From the NCBI GenBank assembly GCA_020633415.1, contig JACKDQ010000002.1, positions 124,001 to 188,000 of the forward strand: DNA of 64,000 nucleotides, in the 5' to 3' direction. How positions within the stretch are numbered: position 1 is the stretch's first letter; every line of letters starts with the position of its first letter. Below are positions 35,779 through 43,873 of the stretch, in pieces. This stretch comes from Deltaproteobacteria bacterium (GTDB taxonomy: Bacteria > Myxococcota_A > Polyangia > GCA-2747355). The notes below the pieces were generated by a model. That model saw only the letters and a program-made list of their open reading frames with translations. It was not told the origin of the DNA and ran no database searches. A program made the position numbers and the translations under genes.

Positions 35779-36906
35779 ATGGCAGAAAAATCGACCAAGA
35801 TCTTCTTTTTGATTCCGAGCCTGACCCAAGGCGGTGCGGAGCGCCAGGTGCTGGAACTGATCCGCCGGCTGCCCGCGCGCTTTCAACCGGTGCTGGCGTT
35901 GTTCCACGACGATGTCTACTACCGTGACCTCTTACCTGCAGGCCAGCCGCGCTACGTGCTCGGCGCCAACAAGATGTCACGCTCGACCTTTGCCCAGTTG
36001 GTGTCGATCCTGCGCAAAGAGCGCCCAACGATCTTTCAAGGCTTTCTCAATCAAGCCAGCTTCTGGGGGCGTCTGGCCGCCCTCCGTGCCGGCGTGCCGG
36101 TGATTCTCGGCGCCTGTCGCGCGCGCATGATCGAGCCACAGTATCTTGCGTTTGAGTCGTTGCTCTGTCGGCTAACCGGGGGAGTCTTAACAAACTCGGT
36201 CGGAGTAGAGCACGAACTGCGAACCCTTGCTGGGGTGCCAGCGCACAAGATCCACGTCGTGCCCAACTTCCTCGACCTCGAGACATTCCGCCCACCGACA
36301 GATCAAGAACGTCGAGCGGCGCGGCTCCAATGGGGTCTCGGCGCCGAGCAGCGCGTGATGCTGATGCCGGGGCGAATCTGCCTACAGAAACATCAGCCAG
36401 GGTTGCTGCTGGCGATCGAACAGCTGGTGGCATGCGGCGCGATCGCCAACGACGACGTGTTGCTGCTGGCCGGCCGTCTCAAGGGGGGTACTGTCGCCCC
36501 ACTGGTCGAGAGGATGGTCCAGCGTCCGCCACTTTCAAGCCACGTTCGTCTACTGGGGTCGCAGCGCGACATTCGCTCGCTCTATTGGGCGGCCGACCTG
36601 CTGGTTATGCCCTCCCTTTGGGAAGGCTTGCCCAATGCCGTCCTCGAAGGCTGTGCCTGCGGATTGCCCGCTGTGGTATCCCACGCCGCCAACGTCGACG
36701 GCATCGTCGATCCACAGCGAACCGGATTCGAAAACATCACCGCCGACCGGCAAGACTTGATCCACGCACTGCGCACAGCGCTAGCCCTCGATCGCGCTGC
36801 CTGGCGCGAGATGGGCCAACGCGCACGGCAGCGGATGGAGCAGCGCTATCACCCTGATGGTGTGTTGCGGCAGATGACCAGCCTCTACGACAGCCTGGCC
36901 GCCTGA
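35779..36906 (+). CDS. GT4-family glycosyltransferase
   Basis: 375 residues, GT-B fold. The N-terminal GGAERQVLELI glycine loop and the C-terminal nucleotide-sugar site PSLWEGLPNAVLEGCACGLP (E-x7-E motif) are both characteristic of retaining GT4 enzymes such as WcaL/PimB-like glycosyltransferases. No signal peptide; a peripheral cytoplasmic membrane enzyme is likely. It probably adds a sugar to a lipid-linked precursor that the divergent flippase exports. The donor and acceptor are not visible. Confidence 0.9.
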   Translation: MAEKSTKIFFLIPSLTQGGAERQVLELIRRLPARFQPVLALFHDDVYYRDLLPAGQPRYVLGANKMSRSTFAQLVSILRKERPTIFQGFLNQASFWGRLAALRAGVPVILGACRARMIEPQYLAFESLLCRLTGGVLTNSVGVEHELRTLAGVPAHKIHVVPNFLDLETFRPPTDQERRAARLQWGLGAEQRVMLMPGRICLQKHQPGLLLAIEQLVACGAIANDDVLLLAGRLKGGTVAPLVERMVQRPPLSSHVRLLGSQRDIRSLYWAADLLVMPSLWEGLPNAVLEGCACGLPAVVSHAANVDGIVDPQRTGFENITADRQDLIHALRTALALDRAAWREMGQRARQRMEQRYHPDGVLRQMTSLYDSLAA

Positions 36907-36930
36907 ACGCACACGAGCTAGCCGTCGCTG

Positions 36931-37698
36931 CTAGAACTTGGAAAAGTCCGGCGCGCGCTTCTGCATAAACGCCGTGAAGGCTTCGATCGCTTCGGGCGAT
37001 GTTAGACGCTCCACGAACAGTTCACCTTCGCTGAGCATCGTCTCGGCGACAAGCTCTGCGGTTCCCGCCCGCAACAGCTGTTTGCAGATTTGCAGCGCTC
37101 CGGGAGGCTTTGCGGCGAGCTTTGCCGCGCGCTCGGCGGCGTGCTGATAGAGCGTCTCGGCATCGACGATCTGATTGACGATGCCGAGCTGGTAGGCGGT
37201 CCGGGCATCAAACGCCTCGGCGAAGAACAACAACTCAGCCGCGCGCTGGGGCCCAACCAAACGGGGCAAGAGGTAGCTCGAGGCAGCCTCGGGAGGTACA
37301 GCCAAATCAACAAACGGCAGGCGGAACTTGGCGCGCGGGCTGGCATAGACCAAGTCGCAGTGCAGCAACATCGTCGTGCCGACACCGACCGCGTGGCCGT
37401 CGACGGCGGCGATCACCGGTTTGCCGAACCCGCTGATCGCCTGCAGAAAACGAAAGACCGGCGTGTCGGTGTCTTTGGGCGGTTCCTGCAAGAAACTGCC
37501 GAGATCGTTGCCGGCGGTGAACACGCCATCCTCGCCGCGAACAACGACCACGCGACACGCGCTGCTCTGATCAGCCTGACGCAGCGCCGTGGCAACCGCC
37601 TCGTACATCGCCGGGGTCAAGGCGTTCTTCTTTTCGCTGCGGGCGAAGGTGATCGTGGTGACGCGGTCGGCGGTCTCGATACGGATCAGTTCACTCAT
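36931..37698 (-). CDS. Enoyl-CoA hydratase/isomerase family protein, isomerase-like
   Basis: 255 residues, crotonase fold: the oxyanion-hole segments FTAGNDLGSF and AVDGHAVGVG are present. The first catalytic Glu of hydratases (in GGGCEL) is replaced (GVGTTM), whereas a Glu is present in the second position (PPEAASSYLLP), as in ECI2/Eci1-type delta3,delta2-enoyl-CoA isomerases. It is therefore more likely an isomerase needed for unsaturated fatty-acid beta-oxidation than a hydratase. The C-terminus lacks the peroxisomal signal of eukaryotic relatives. A FadL-like porin gene follows upstream on the same strand. Confidence 0.85.
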   Translation of the reverse strand: MSELIRIETADRVTTITFARSEKKNALTPAMYEAVATALRQADQSSACRVVVVRGEDGVFTAGNDLGSFLQEPPKDTDTPVFRFLQAISGFGKPVIAAVDGHAVGVGTTMLLHCDLVYASPRAKFRLPFVDLAVPPEAASSYLLPRLVGPQRAAELLFFAEAFDARTAYQLGIVNQIVDAETLYQHAAERAAKLAAKPPGALQICKQLLRAGTAELVAETMLSEGELFVERLTSPEAIEAFTAFMQKRAPDFSKF

Positions 37699-37786
37699 GG
37701 CGCAAGCTTAACGCAAGGTTCGGCGACGAGCACGCCAAACTCTGCGCAGCTGCGCTTCTTGGGGGGAGCGAGCTCGTTTTCGAGAC

Positions 37787-37994
37787 GGGCTAACGGCGTG
37801 CTCGGGACCACCTCGGGGTGGACGCGGTCGCCATCCGTCGTTCATCGACGAGCGCCGACGGACCGAACCAACGAGCGTCCCGAGACACGAAATGTGCGCT
37901 CGGTCCCCGAACGAAGCGAGCGTTAGGGCGCGCGCATATGCGGTCGCTCTCCTCAGAGAGAGAGCCGAGGTGGTCCCGAGCACGCCGACAGCCC
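37787..37994. repeat. 0.2-kb inverted-repeat element (MITE/REP-like)
   Basis: A 23-bp sequence at 37794-37816 (starting CGGCGTGCTCGGGACC) recurs as its exact reverse complement at 37965-37987. Allowing two mismatches, the arms extend to 30 bp (37787-37816 and 37965-37994). The 148-bp interior has further dyads such as GGACCGA...TCGGTCC. The element lies in the gap between two minus-strand genes and encodes no convincing protein. No target-site duplication is obvious. It could be a mobile miniature element or a long RNA hairpin/terminator. Other genome copies would decide. Confidence 0.7.
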
Positions 37995-38023
37995 CTCACT
38001 CACGCCCGGAGAGGGAAGTCGCC

Positions 38024-39478
38024 TCAGAAGGTGTACTGCAATTCGAGGCTCGGCAGATGACTACGCCCCGCTCCACGTCCGTTGCTGGGCGGCTGACTGA
38101 CGCTGTTGCGAATATCGCGCTCGATCAGCTCGTACAGCAGATAGCTGGCGAGCAGTCGCCAACGCCCGGCAAAGGTATAGCGCACGCCGAATGAGAGGTT
38201 GTAGCTGCTCATCGATGGACTCGACAGCGAGAACGCCGGATCTTCGACCGGTGACTTGTCATAGGAAAAGCCGGCCATCACTTCGAGCTTGGGCAGTGTG
38301 CGCAGCGGCCGAACCAGCACCCCAATTCCGAACTCGTAGCTGAGATCGTAGAAATTCGTCTGCGTCAACGAGGCGGCATCGATCACTTCGCGACCGGGCT
38401 GCTTCGCATCATAGACCGGCGTAACCTTGAGATCGTCGAGCAACTGATAGAGCCAAAACCGCGCGTCGACCGAAATCTCGACCTGGCGATGGGGAATCAC
38501 AGTAAACCCAACGCCGAGCGAATGGGGAATCTCGATCTTGATTTTAAGCGCCGTCGGCAGCTTTACCCCCGCGGTATCGAGCAACACCGGCAATTGGCTG
38601 GGATTGCGCTGAGCGGAAAAGCTCACACCACCGTCGTACTGCGCGGGCGTCGAACCGCTGTAGTTGAAGCCGAGGATCAACCAGGGCAGCGGCGTGATCT
38701 TTAGACCGAGCCCCCAGCTCATGCCGTGGTCGATGCCGGTAAAGTCGACGGTGATGTCGCCGAGCAACAGCTGGGCGGTCTCCGCCTCGAGGCCGGGCAC
38801 GCTCACCAAATCGGTCAGCGTGGAGATCAAACTCATCCGCCGAGTAAACGCCATGCGCATCAGGTTGTAAGAGAGCGTGCCGCCCACAGCGATCTTGTCG
38901 TTGATACGCCAAGAGGCACCGAATGTCGCGGTGCCCATCGCGAAGTTGCCCGAGATAAAGTTGTACTGTGACGGTGCGTCGGCCGGCAAAACCGCGCCGA
39001 AGAAGCCCGGCAGGTAGAGGGCAAGTCCAACGACGATGTCCCGTCGCCCCCAGCGCGCGAGATCGCTGGTCACCGCCGCATAGGGCAGGATACCAACGTT
39101 GGCCTCAGGAACGATCGGCTTGGTGTAAAAGCCATCGGGACCGACCGGCCAGGGGCAAGGCGCGTGACCCGCTGTGCCGCAGCCCGGCGGATTGAGTTCC
39201 GGATAGCGCGTCTCGTCGAGCTGGCGCAGCCAAAACTGCGTCTCAACGAAGACCATCACGTTGGACAGGTAGAGCGTCGTGCCAGGGATGTCGGCTAGCG
39301 CGCCGGGGTTGTGCACCAGCGCGGTGGCTTCATCAACGCTGGCAATGTTGGCCAGCGCGGCCATCCGCCGCCCGCCCATCGACGTCAGAATGAAGCCACC
39401 GGCATGGGCCGCCGTCAGCGGCGCCGAGATCAGCGTCGCCAGGCAGAGCCAACAAAGTAGCGATCGCCGGCCCGTCAA
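38024..39478 (-). CDS. FadL/OmpP1-like outer-membrane transport protein
   Basis: 484 residues from TTG 39478. It has a signal peptide (cleavage after AAHA), an N-terminal plug-like start GGFILTSMGGRRMAALANIASVDEATALVHNPGAL that matches the FadL pattern (GxAxxGxGxAxxAxxxDASAxxxNPAxL), about 14 aromatic-girdled strands, and a C-terminal phenylalanine (LQYTF) as recognised by the BAM machinery. It should pass long-chain fatty acids or other hydrophobic compounds through the outer membrane. The isomerase of fatty-acid oxidation lies downstream. The start overlaps the stop of a small upstream ORF (TTGA). Confidence 0.85.
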   Translation of the reverse strand: MTGRRSLLCWLCLATLISAPLTAAHAGGFILTSMGGRRMAALANIASVDEATALVHNPGALADIPGTTLYLSNVMVFVETQFWLRQLDETRYPELNPPGCGTAGHAPCPWPVGPDGFYTKPIVPEANVGILPYAAVTSDLARWGRRDIVVGLALYLPGFFGAVLPADAPSQYNFISGNFAMGTATFGASWRINDKIAVGGTLSYNLMRMAFTRRMSLISTLTDLVSVPGLEAETAQLLLGDITVDFTGIDHGMSWGLGLKITPLPWLILGFNYSGSTPAQYDGGVSFSAQRNPSQLPVLLDTAGVKLPTALKIKIEIPHSLGVGFTVIPHRQVEISVDARFWLYQLLDDLKVTPVYDAKQPGREVIDAASLTQTNFYDLSYEFGIGVLVRPLRTLPKLEVMAGFSYDKSPVEDPAFSLSSPSMSSYNLSFGVRYTFAGRWRLLASYLLYELIERDIRNSVSQPPSNGRGAGRSHLPSLELQYTF

Positions 39479-39792
39479 AACGTTCTCGATCCCCGGGCCT
39501 GCACACCGGCTATCGCAACAGTCTTGCAGCCGCTGAGCGACTGCGATCCCTGGCGCAAATTGCAGCCACCGCGCAACCAGCGCTGCGGCTGATGCTCAAC
39601 TCGCTGGGCCAACTGCGGCAACGCGACCGCCAGCCATCCGCGACAAAGACGGTTGTCAGGCACACGGCAATCGTATTGGGCGACCATGCGGGCAGACTCA
39701 CTCGGTAGCCCTTTTTGATCATAACTTGCCGAAAAGCGCAACCGATCTGGCGGTCCACCACAGTCTGCGAAAATCCGAGGCTTCGCATTCAT
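39475..39792 (-). CDS. Small hypothetical protein overlapping the FadL-like gene
   Basis: 105 residues, ATG 39792. It contains five cysteines at regular spacing and a hydrophilic composition (DQKGLPSESARMVAQYDC, NRLCRGWLAVALPQ, GGCNLRQGSQ). Its TGA overlaps the TTG start of the FadL-like gene by 4 bp, a typical coupling arrangement. No signal peptide and no known domain. The sequence looks protein-like, but an accidental ORF is not excluded. Confidence 0.4.
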   Translation of the reverse strand: MNAKPRIFADCGGPPDRLRFSASYDQKGLPSESARMVAQYDCRVPDNRLCRGWLAVALPQLAQRVEHQPQRWLRGGCNLRQGSQSLSGCKTVAIAGVQARGSRTF

Positions 39793-39917
39793 CGTGGTCG
39801 GTAATGCAGAAAGCGCTCCAGGTCGCGTCTCAATGAATCCGCTAGCCTGCGTAGCGACACACGCGCTAGTGGAAGGCTCAGGCGCCGCATGCCAACGGCA
39901 CTACGTCACCCCGCTCC

Positions 39918-39958
39918 GTTCGCCTCGACCAGAAACCATCTCAGTTCGCCTCGACCAG
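39918..39958. repeat. Two 15-bp direct repeats upstream of the 40081 gene
   Basis: GTTCGCCTCGACCAG occurs at 39918-39932 and 39944-39958, a 26-bp period. It could be a tandem regulator site or a slipped duplication. The rest of the 288-bp gap holds nothing that I recognise. Confidence 0.5.
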
Positions 39959-40080
39959 GCGCTGGCTGCTTGGCCTGCCGTCAGCGGCCGAACCGCCTGC
40001 ATTTACGCAATCATTTCAGGTGGCTTTCGTGGCATGGCCCTTGCTTTGTTACGCCGTCGAGCTGCCTTGAGGGGGAGAGA

Positions 40081-40866
40081 ATGCGACCGTTGATTGCCAC
40101 CACCGCCTGTTGCCTGCTGTTTGCGGCAACAAGCAGCGCCGCTCCGCTCAAGGGCCTGCCGCCCGCCACCCGCGCTTGGTTGCGGCCGATCGTCTCAGCG
40201 ATCAAGTCGCACCAACCGCTCAAGCAACTGCTGCGCGAGCATCGCAGCGTCGAGATCAAAATCGGCGACGTCAACGTGACGCTCTACAACATGGTCAACA
40301 TGACCGCGATTCGACTCAACGGTCAGGGCGTGGGCGTCGATGCCGAGCTGGCAAACCACTCGCTGTACGGCGCAAGGCTCGCCAACTACGGCTACAACTA
40401 CGGCCACGAAAAGCTGCCGCAGCTCGACGCCGCGCTGATCGAGAAGCAGATCAACCAAGGCGTCGAAACAGCGCTCGAGACCTATCGCAAAGACCAGGCG
40501 ATCACTAACGCCATACGCGATGGCATCGCACTAGCGAAAAAAGAAAGCGCCAACGTGCGCCGCGCGATGCGCCAGGGCGCACCACTGAGCGCCTGGGATA
40601 ACCGCAGCGACGCTCACGATAAGCGAGCGCCCTACCACCAGGTTTACGTGGTCAAGGGGTGGATCCGGCCGACGTTTAGCGGTCAGTACGCGGCCTATCG
40701 GCCCAAACTGTTCGCCAAGCTGCAGCGCGCACTGTTCGGCTCGCAAGTGACCGCCGATCCGATGAAGACGATGGTCTCCGCACCCGAACTGAGTGGCTTG
40801 ATCAAGTCGCTCACCGCGCGGCAGGTCGCCGACACGCTGATCAATCAAGCCAAGTATCTCAAGTAA
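40081..40866 (+). CDS. Exported protein of unknown function
   Basis: 261 residues from ATG 40081, chosen because GAGGGGGAGAGA precedes it and the product starts with a clean signal peptide (cleavage near SSAAP). The mature domain begins with a strand-rich part (VEIKIGDVNVTLYNMVNMTAIRLNGQGVGVDAEL) followed by long charged helices. NYGYNYGHEKLPQLDAALIEK is distinctive. I do not recognise a family. A periplasmic or outer-membrane-associated location is likely. It is convergent with the HugZ-like gene. Confidence 0.7.
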   Translation: MRPLIATTACCLLFAATSSAAPLKGLPPATRAWLRPIVSAIKSHQPLKQLLREHRSVEIKIGDVNVTLYNMVNMTAIRLNGQGVGVDAELANHSLYGARLANYGYNYGHEKLPQLDAALIEKQINQGVETALETYRKDQAITNAIRDGIALAKKESANVRRAMRQGAPLSAWDNRSDAHDKRAPYHQVYVVKGWIRPTFSGQYAAYRPKLFAKLQRALFGSQVTADPMKTMVSAPELSGLIKSLTARQVADTLINQAKYLK

Positions 40867-40873
40867 ACGCGGC

Positions 40874-41695
40874 TCAGCCGCTGGTTTTCGCACGAGCGCG
40901 CTCAAGCAGCGCGATCATCTGAGTGCGCACCTGGTCGGCGCTGCCGAGCGGCGCATCAAAAGCCACGCGAATTGGCCGCGGTCCCTCGGGCGTCTCGGCG
41001 GACATCTCGAAGCCATAGCGATCGAGGGCGACCATCGTTGCCGAAGCGACACGCTCGGCGCGAGAAAAAGCGAGACAGTAGGCGACCAGCGCGTCCGCGT
41101 GGTCTTCGTTCATGTGGGCAACGATCTCTGGCGCCGCATCACAAAGTGGGTCGGGAAGCGCTTGTTGCCATTGGCCTCGCGGCACCCAAGACATCCGCCC
41201 AAAACCGCCGATATAGCGCACGCTCTCCACGTCGATCTGCCACAAGGCAAAGTCCTTGAAGTCGACGTAACTGCGGGCCTGCGGATGCGCCGCGAGGTAA
41301 ACCTCGCGCGCCGCTGCCGTTGTCTCTGCAGGGACCCGCCTGCCCTGACCGAGGATGGTCACTCGCCCCAGAGCGAGGATATCCCCCGACGAGGTACGCG
41401 GTGCCTGGGGTGAAGTCGACTCGGCGACCAGCAGCGAGCAACGCCGATCGACGGTGAGGTTCTTGGTGTGCTCGGCCAGCGCGCTGATCAAAAACAGCGG
41501 CGCCCCGTCGTGCACCGCCAGGCTAACCACCGATCCATAGGGATAGCCCGCGGGCTCGCGAGTCAGCGTGCAAAGCGTACCGTGACGGCAAGCGGCAACC
41601 AGCGTGCGGGCGCGCTCGGCGTGTGATGGCGCCGGGGTCTCGGCGTCGTAGAGCAGATCTTGCGGCGTGGTCGCGTCGTGGCGTTTGTTGGGCAT
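40874..41695 (-). CDS. HugZ-like protein: PPOX split-barrel plus DUF2470
   Basis: 273 residues. The N-terminal FMN/heme-binding split barrel (about 20-170: ARTLVAACRHGTLCTLTREPAGYPYGSVVSLAVHDG...) is followed by a DUF2470 domain (about 190-270) with the AHMNEDHADALVAYC motif. This domain pair is that of the HugZ/HutZ family, which binds heme and may degrade it, and of related pyridoxamine-oxidase-like proteins. Cytoplasmic. No heme-uptake genes are adjacent, so substrate assignment is by family only. Confidence 0.82.
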   Translation of the reverse strand: MPNKRHDATTPQDLLYDAETPAPSHAERARTLVAACRHGTLCTLTREPAGYPYGSVVSLAVHDGAPLFLISALAEHTKNLTVDRRCSLLVAESTSPQAPRTSSGDILALGRVTILGQGRRVPAETTAAAREVYLAAHPQARSYVDFKDFALWQIDVESVRYIGGFGRMSWVPRGQWQQALPDPLCDAAPEIVAHMNEDHADALVAYCLAFSRAERVASATMVALDRYGFEMSAETPEGPRPIRVAFDAPLGSADQVRTQMIALLERARAKTSG

Positions 41696-41824
41696 CCACC
41701 GAGTCTACACCAGCAGCACCACCGAGATCGAACCAGGTCGTTTCCGCTGCCCACGGACGGCAAGCCTTATCGCCGCCGGGTCGTATCGGGCAGCAGCGCC
41801 ACGCACCGCAGGTTTCGTCGAGGC

Positions 41825-42895
41825 TCAGTGGGATGAGGTTCGCTTGGCTTCATCTTCGCGACGCGCCAGGTTGAGCAGGAGCGCGGTGGTCGACATCTCG
41901 ATTCGCGGCTTGCGCTCGACGTTTTGGTCGGAAAACTCAAATGTTCCATCGGCCCAACGACAAACCTCGGCCAGTGCATCGATTGGCTCAAGCTCCGAGG
42001 GCTCGAGCACTGCATCGATGACATCACCTTCGACGACAAAGATCGTCGCGCGACAATCGCCACGAATCGCCTTCAACTCACCGGTCAAGCGCTCCAGCGA
42101 AAACAGCGAAAGCAGCGTCGGCACGCCGATCCGCGTGAGTTGACCAAAAAGCTCGTTCTTCGGCTCGCGCGACGATTCTGCTGCCAGCTCGATGAAGAGC
42201 TGCTCCACGGCGGCAGCGATCGAGGTGCCAGTGTTGACCTCTGTCGCCCCATCGAACTCGGCCGCCCGCTCATTATCTTGGCTGTCGCTCCTCTTTGCCC
42301 CCGCCGACCACTCCAGTTCGATCTCGAGCTTGGCCGGCGCGTCGCCGTCCGCGGCAGTCACGCCGGTAACCTTCGCTCGCCAAAACACACCTGGCGTTTG
42401 ATCGAAGCAGATCTGCCCCAACTCCCCGGCTTCGGGAAGCCGACCCACCAACGGATATTGACTGGTGATCAACCGGAACTGACCGGTCGGGTGCTTGATG
42501 TCGATCGCAAAGTCGTCGCCGACATGGATCTGTACATCCTCTTCCAATTGCAGCGTCACAATCTCCTGCACGACGCGATCGAGCGCTGCCCGTGTCTCGG
42601 GCGTATCCGGCATGAATTCGACAGCGACGCCGTAGATCGGCTCGGTCGATTCAGCGGCAAACAGGCTGATCAGGCGCGTCACGCGAGAAAGCACGCGCAC
42701 CCAGTGAGCGCGCTCGCGCGATCCGACGGTGATCATCTGCATCGATCCAACGTCGCCGACCGGCTGAACCAGCGTGAAATAGGCGCCGGTCAGACTGATG
42801 TCGCCGTGGCGCAACACCGGCAGATCATCGACGCCGTTGATCCCCACATAGTACGCCGAGCGCATGCGCGCCCCACCTCTACGTCTATCGGACAT
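41825..42895 (-). CDS. PilZ-type N-terminal region fused to a DUF4388 (PATAN-like) domain
   Basis: 356 residues from ATG 42895 (GGGGGG two bases upstream). A PilZ-like motif RHGDISLTGAYF at residues 29-40 opens the first domain. A second beta-rich PilZ-like unit may follow (RLITSQYPLVGRLPEAGEL). The C-terminal third is a DUF4388 domain (FGQLTRIGVPTLLSLFSLERLTGEL...IFVVEGDVIDAVLEP), frequent in Myxococcota and Deinococcus regulators. The domain mix suggests cyclic di-GMP-responsive or gliding/polarity-related regulation. The canonical RxxxR of PilZ is not evident, so nucleotide binding is uncertain. Confidence 0.78.
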   Translation of the reverse strand: MSDRRRGGARMRSAYYVGINGVDDLPVLRHGDISLTGAYFTLVQPVGDVGSMQMITVGSRERAHWVRVLSRVTRLISLFAAESTEPIYGVAVEFMPDTPETRAALDRVVQEIVTLQLEEDVQIHVGDDFAIDIKHPTGQFRLITSQYPLVGRLPEAGELGQICFDQTPGVFWRAKVTGVTAADGDAPAKLEIELEWSAGAKRSDSQDNERAAEFDGATEVNTGTSIAAAVEQLFIELAAESSREPKNELFGQLTRIGVPTLLSLFSLERLTGELKAIRGDCRATIFVVEGDVIDAVLEPSELEPIDALAEVCRWADGTFEFSDQNVERKPRIEMSTTALLLNLARREDEAKRTSSH

Positions 42896-42912
42896 ATCCC
42901 CCCAACTTGCGA

Positions 42913-43791
42913 TTACGGATATAGACCCGCGAATGCAACCCGTGGCGCCGCTGTCGACACCCCCCAGTCCTCGCTGCCGTTGGCGTAGACCAGCACGTTG
43001 CCGCGCTCCAAGGTCAGACACACATCACGCAGACGCCCCCCAGCTTGGCGAATTCTGCGCACCGCTTCGAGGAAGTCGTGTGTGTAAGCTACGCGTTGAT
43101 AGACCGCCTCCTGCGCGGAGACGATGATCACTTCAGGGTCGGCAGCGACCAGATAGTCGATATCGACCGATCCGTGAAAGTGGTGATTGGCGCGATAAAC
43201 GTCGGTCGTTAGCAGGGCCGGGAATCGCTCGGCGATCCGCCGCTGCCCGCTGGCGTAAACATCAGCACCATGGGTGTAGGAAAAGCCATCGAGTTCCAGG
43301 CGAAAGGCCAAGGAACGATCGTTTTCGTCTTCAGCATCGGCGTAAGCGTTGAGAATCGTCAGTCGCACGCCTTCAAAGTCGAGCACCTGACCCGCTTCGA
43401 AATTGCGATAGTCCCATACCTCTTTGACGTGAAACTGCTTGAGCAGGCGTTCGCGCTGGCCGACGTGATCCTCGTGGTAATGGGTGTTGATGTAATAGGC
43501 GAGCTCGCCGATCTGGTGACGCTCGAGAAATGGAATCACACGGCGCTCGCACCACTCATCTTTGGCCGAGTCGACCAACGCGACGCGCCCACTCGGCAGG
43601 ATCAGCAGCGTCGAATCGCCATGGTCGACGTCGAGACAGACGACCTTCAAACGATACGGACCGCCGGCATGACGCAATGGGTCAACCGTCTGCTGGACGT
43701 GCGCCAGCTCACACGCTGCCGTCTCTTGCGAGGACTCCCGCCGAAGGGCTCGCAAGCGTTTGAAAAGTTTCAGAGCCATCGGTTCGCTCAA
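42913..43791 (-). CDS. Metallo-beta-lactamase-fold hydrolase (ComEC-C/competence-like)
   Basis: 292 residues. The HxHxDH metal motif is THYHEDHVGQ near residue 105, preceded by DVDHGDSTLLILPSGRVALVDSA, which is typical of the extracellular MBL domain of ComEC and its stand-alone relatives; NHHFHGSVD supplies the distal histidine. No signal peptide, so it is probably cytoplasmic. Phosphodiesterase or nuclease activity is likely but unproven. Ends 17 bp before the PilZ-DUF4388 gene, same strand, hence a probable operon. Confidence 0.85.
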   Translation of the reverse strand: MSEPMALKLFKRLRALRRESSQETAACELAHVQQTVDPLRHAGGPYRLKVVCLDVDHGDSTLLILPSGRVALVDSAKDEWCERRVIPFLERHQIGELAYYINTHYHEDHVGQRERLLKQFHVKEVWDYRNFEAGQVLDFEGVRLTILNAYADAEDENDRSLAFRLELDGFSYTHGADVYASGQRRIAERFPALLTTDVYRANHHFHGSVDIDYLVAADPEVIIVSAQEAVYQRVAYTHDFLEAVRRIRQAGGRLRDVCLTLERGNVLVYANGSEDWGVSTAAPRVAFAGLYP

Positions 43792-43861
43792 CGATTATCG
43801 CAGATCCTTGCACGGACCGCGACCACCCACGGATAACGCGCGCCCTATTTGACTGTTTTGC

Positions 43862-43867
43862 TATACT
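43862..43867 (+). promoter_or_regulatory. Predicted -10 element six bases before the MopE-like lipoprotein start
   Basis: TATACT is followed by AGGCCC and ATG 43874, with no Shine-Dalgarno sequence. This matches the leaderless arrangement seen at 7709, 23284, 46800 and 59510. The TTGACT at 43849 is too close to serve as its -35. Confidence 0.45.
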
Positions 43868-43873
43868 AGGCCC

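Noticed and set aside
38000..38020. Short peptides translated from the inverted-repeat element
   Set aside because: Open frames cross the element on both strands, but they end at its arms and have no ribosome binding site. The DNA symmetry explains them better.
41924..42988. 354-residue plus-strand frame opposite the PilZ-DUF4388 gene
   Set aside because: Lacks recognisable domains; the minus-strand protein has two known domains and a good ribosome binding site.
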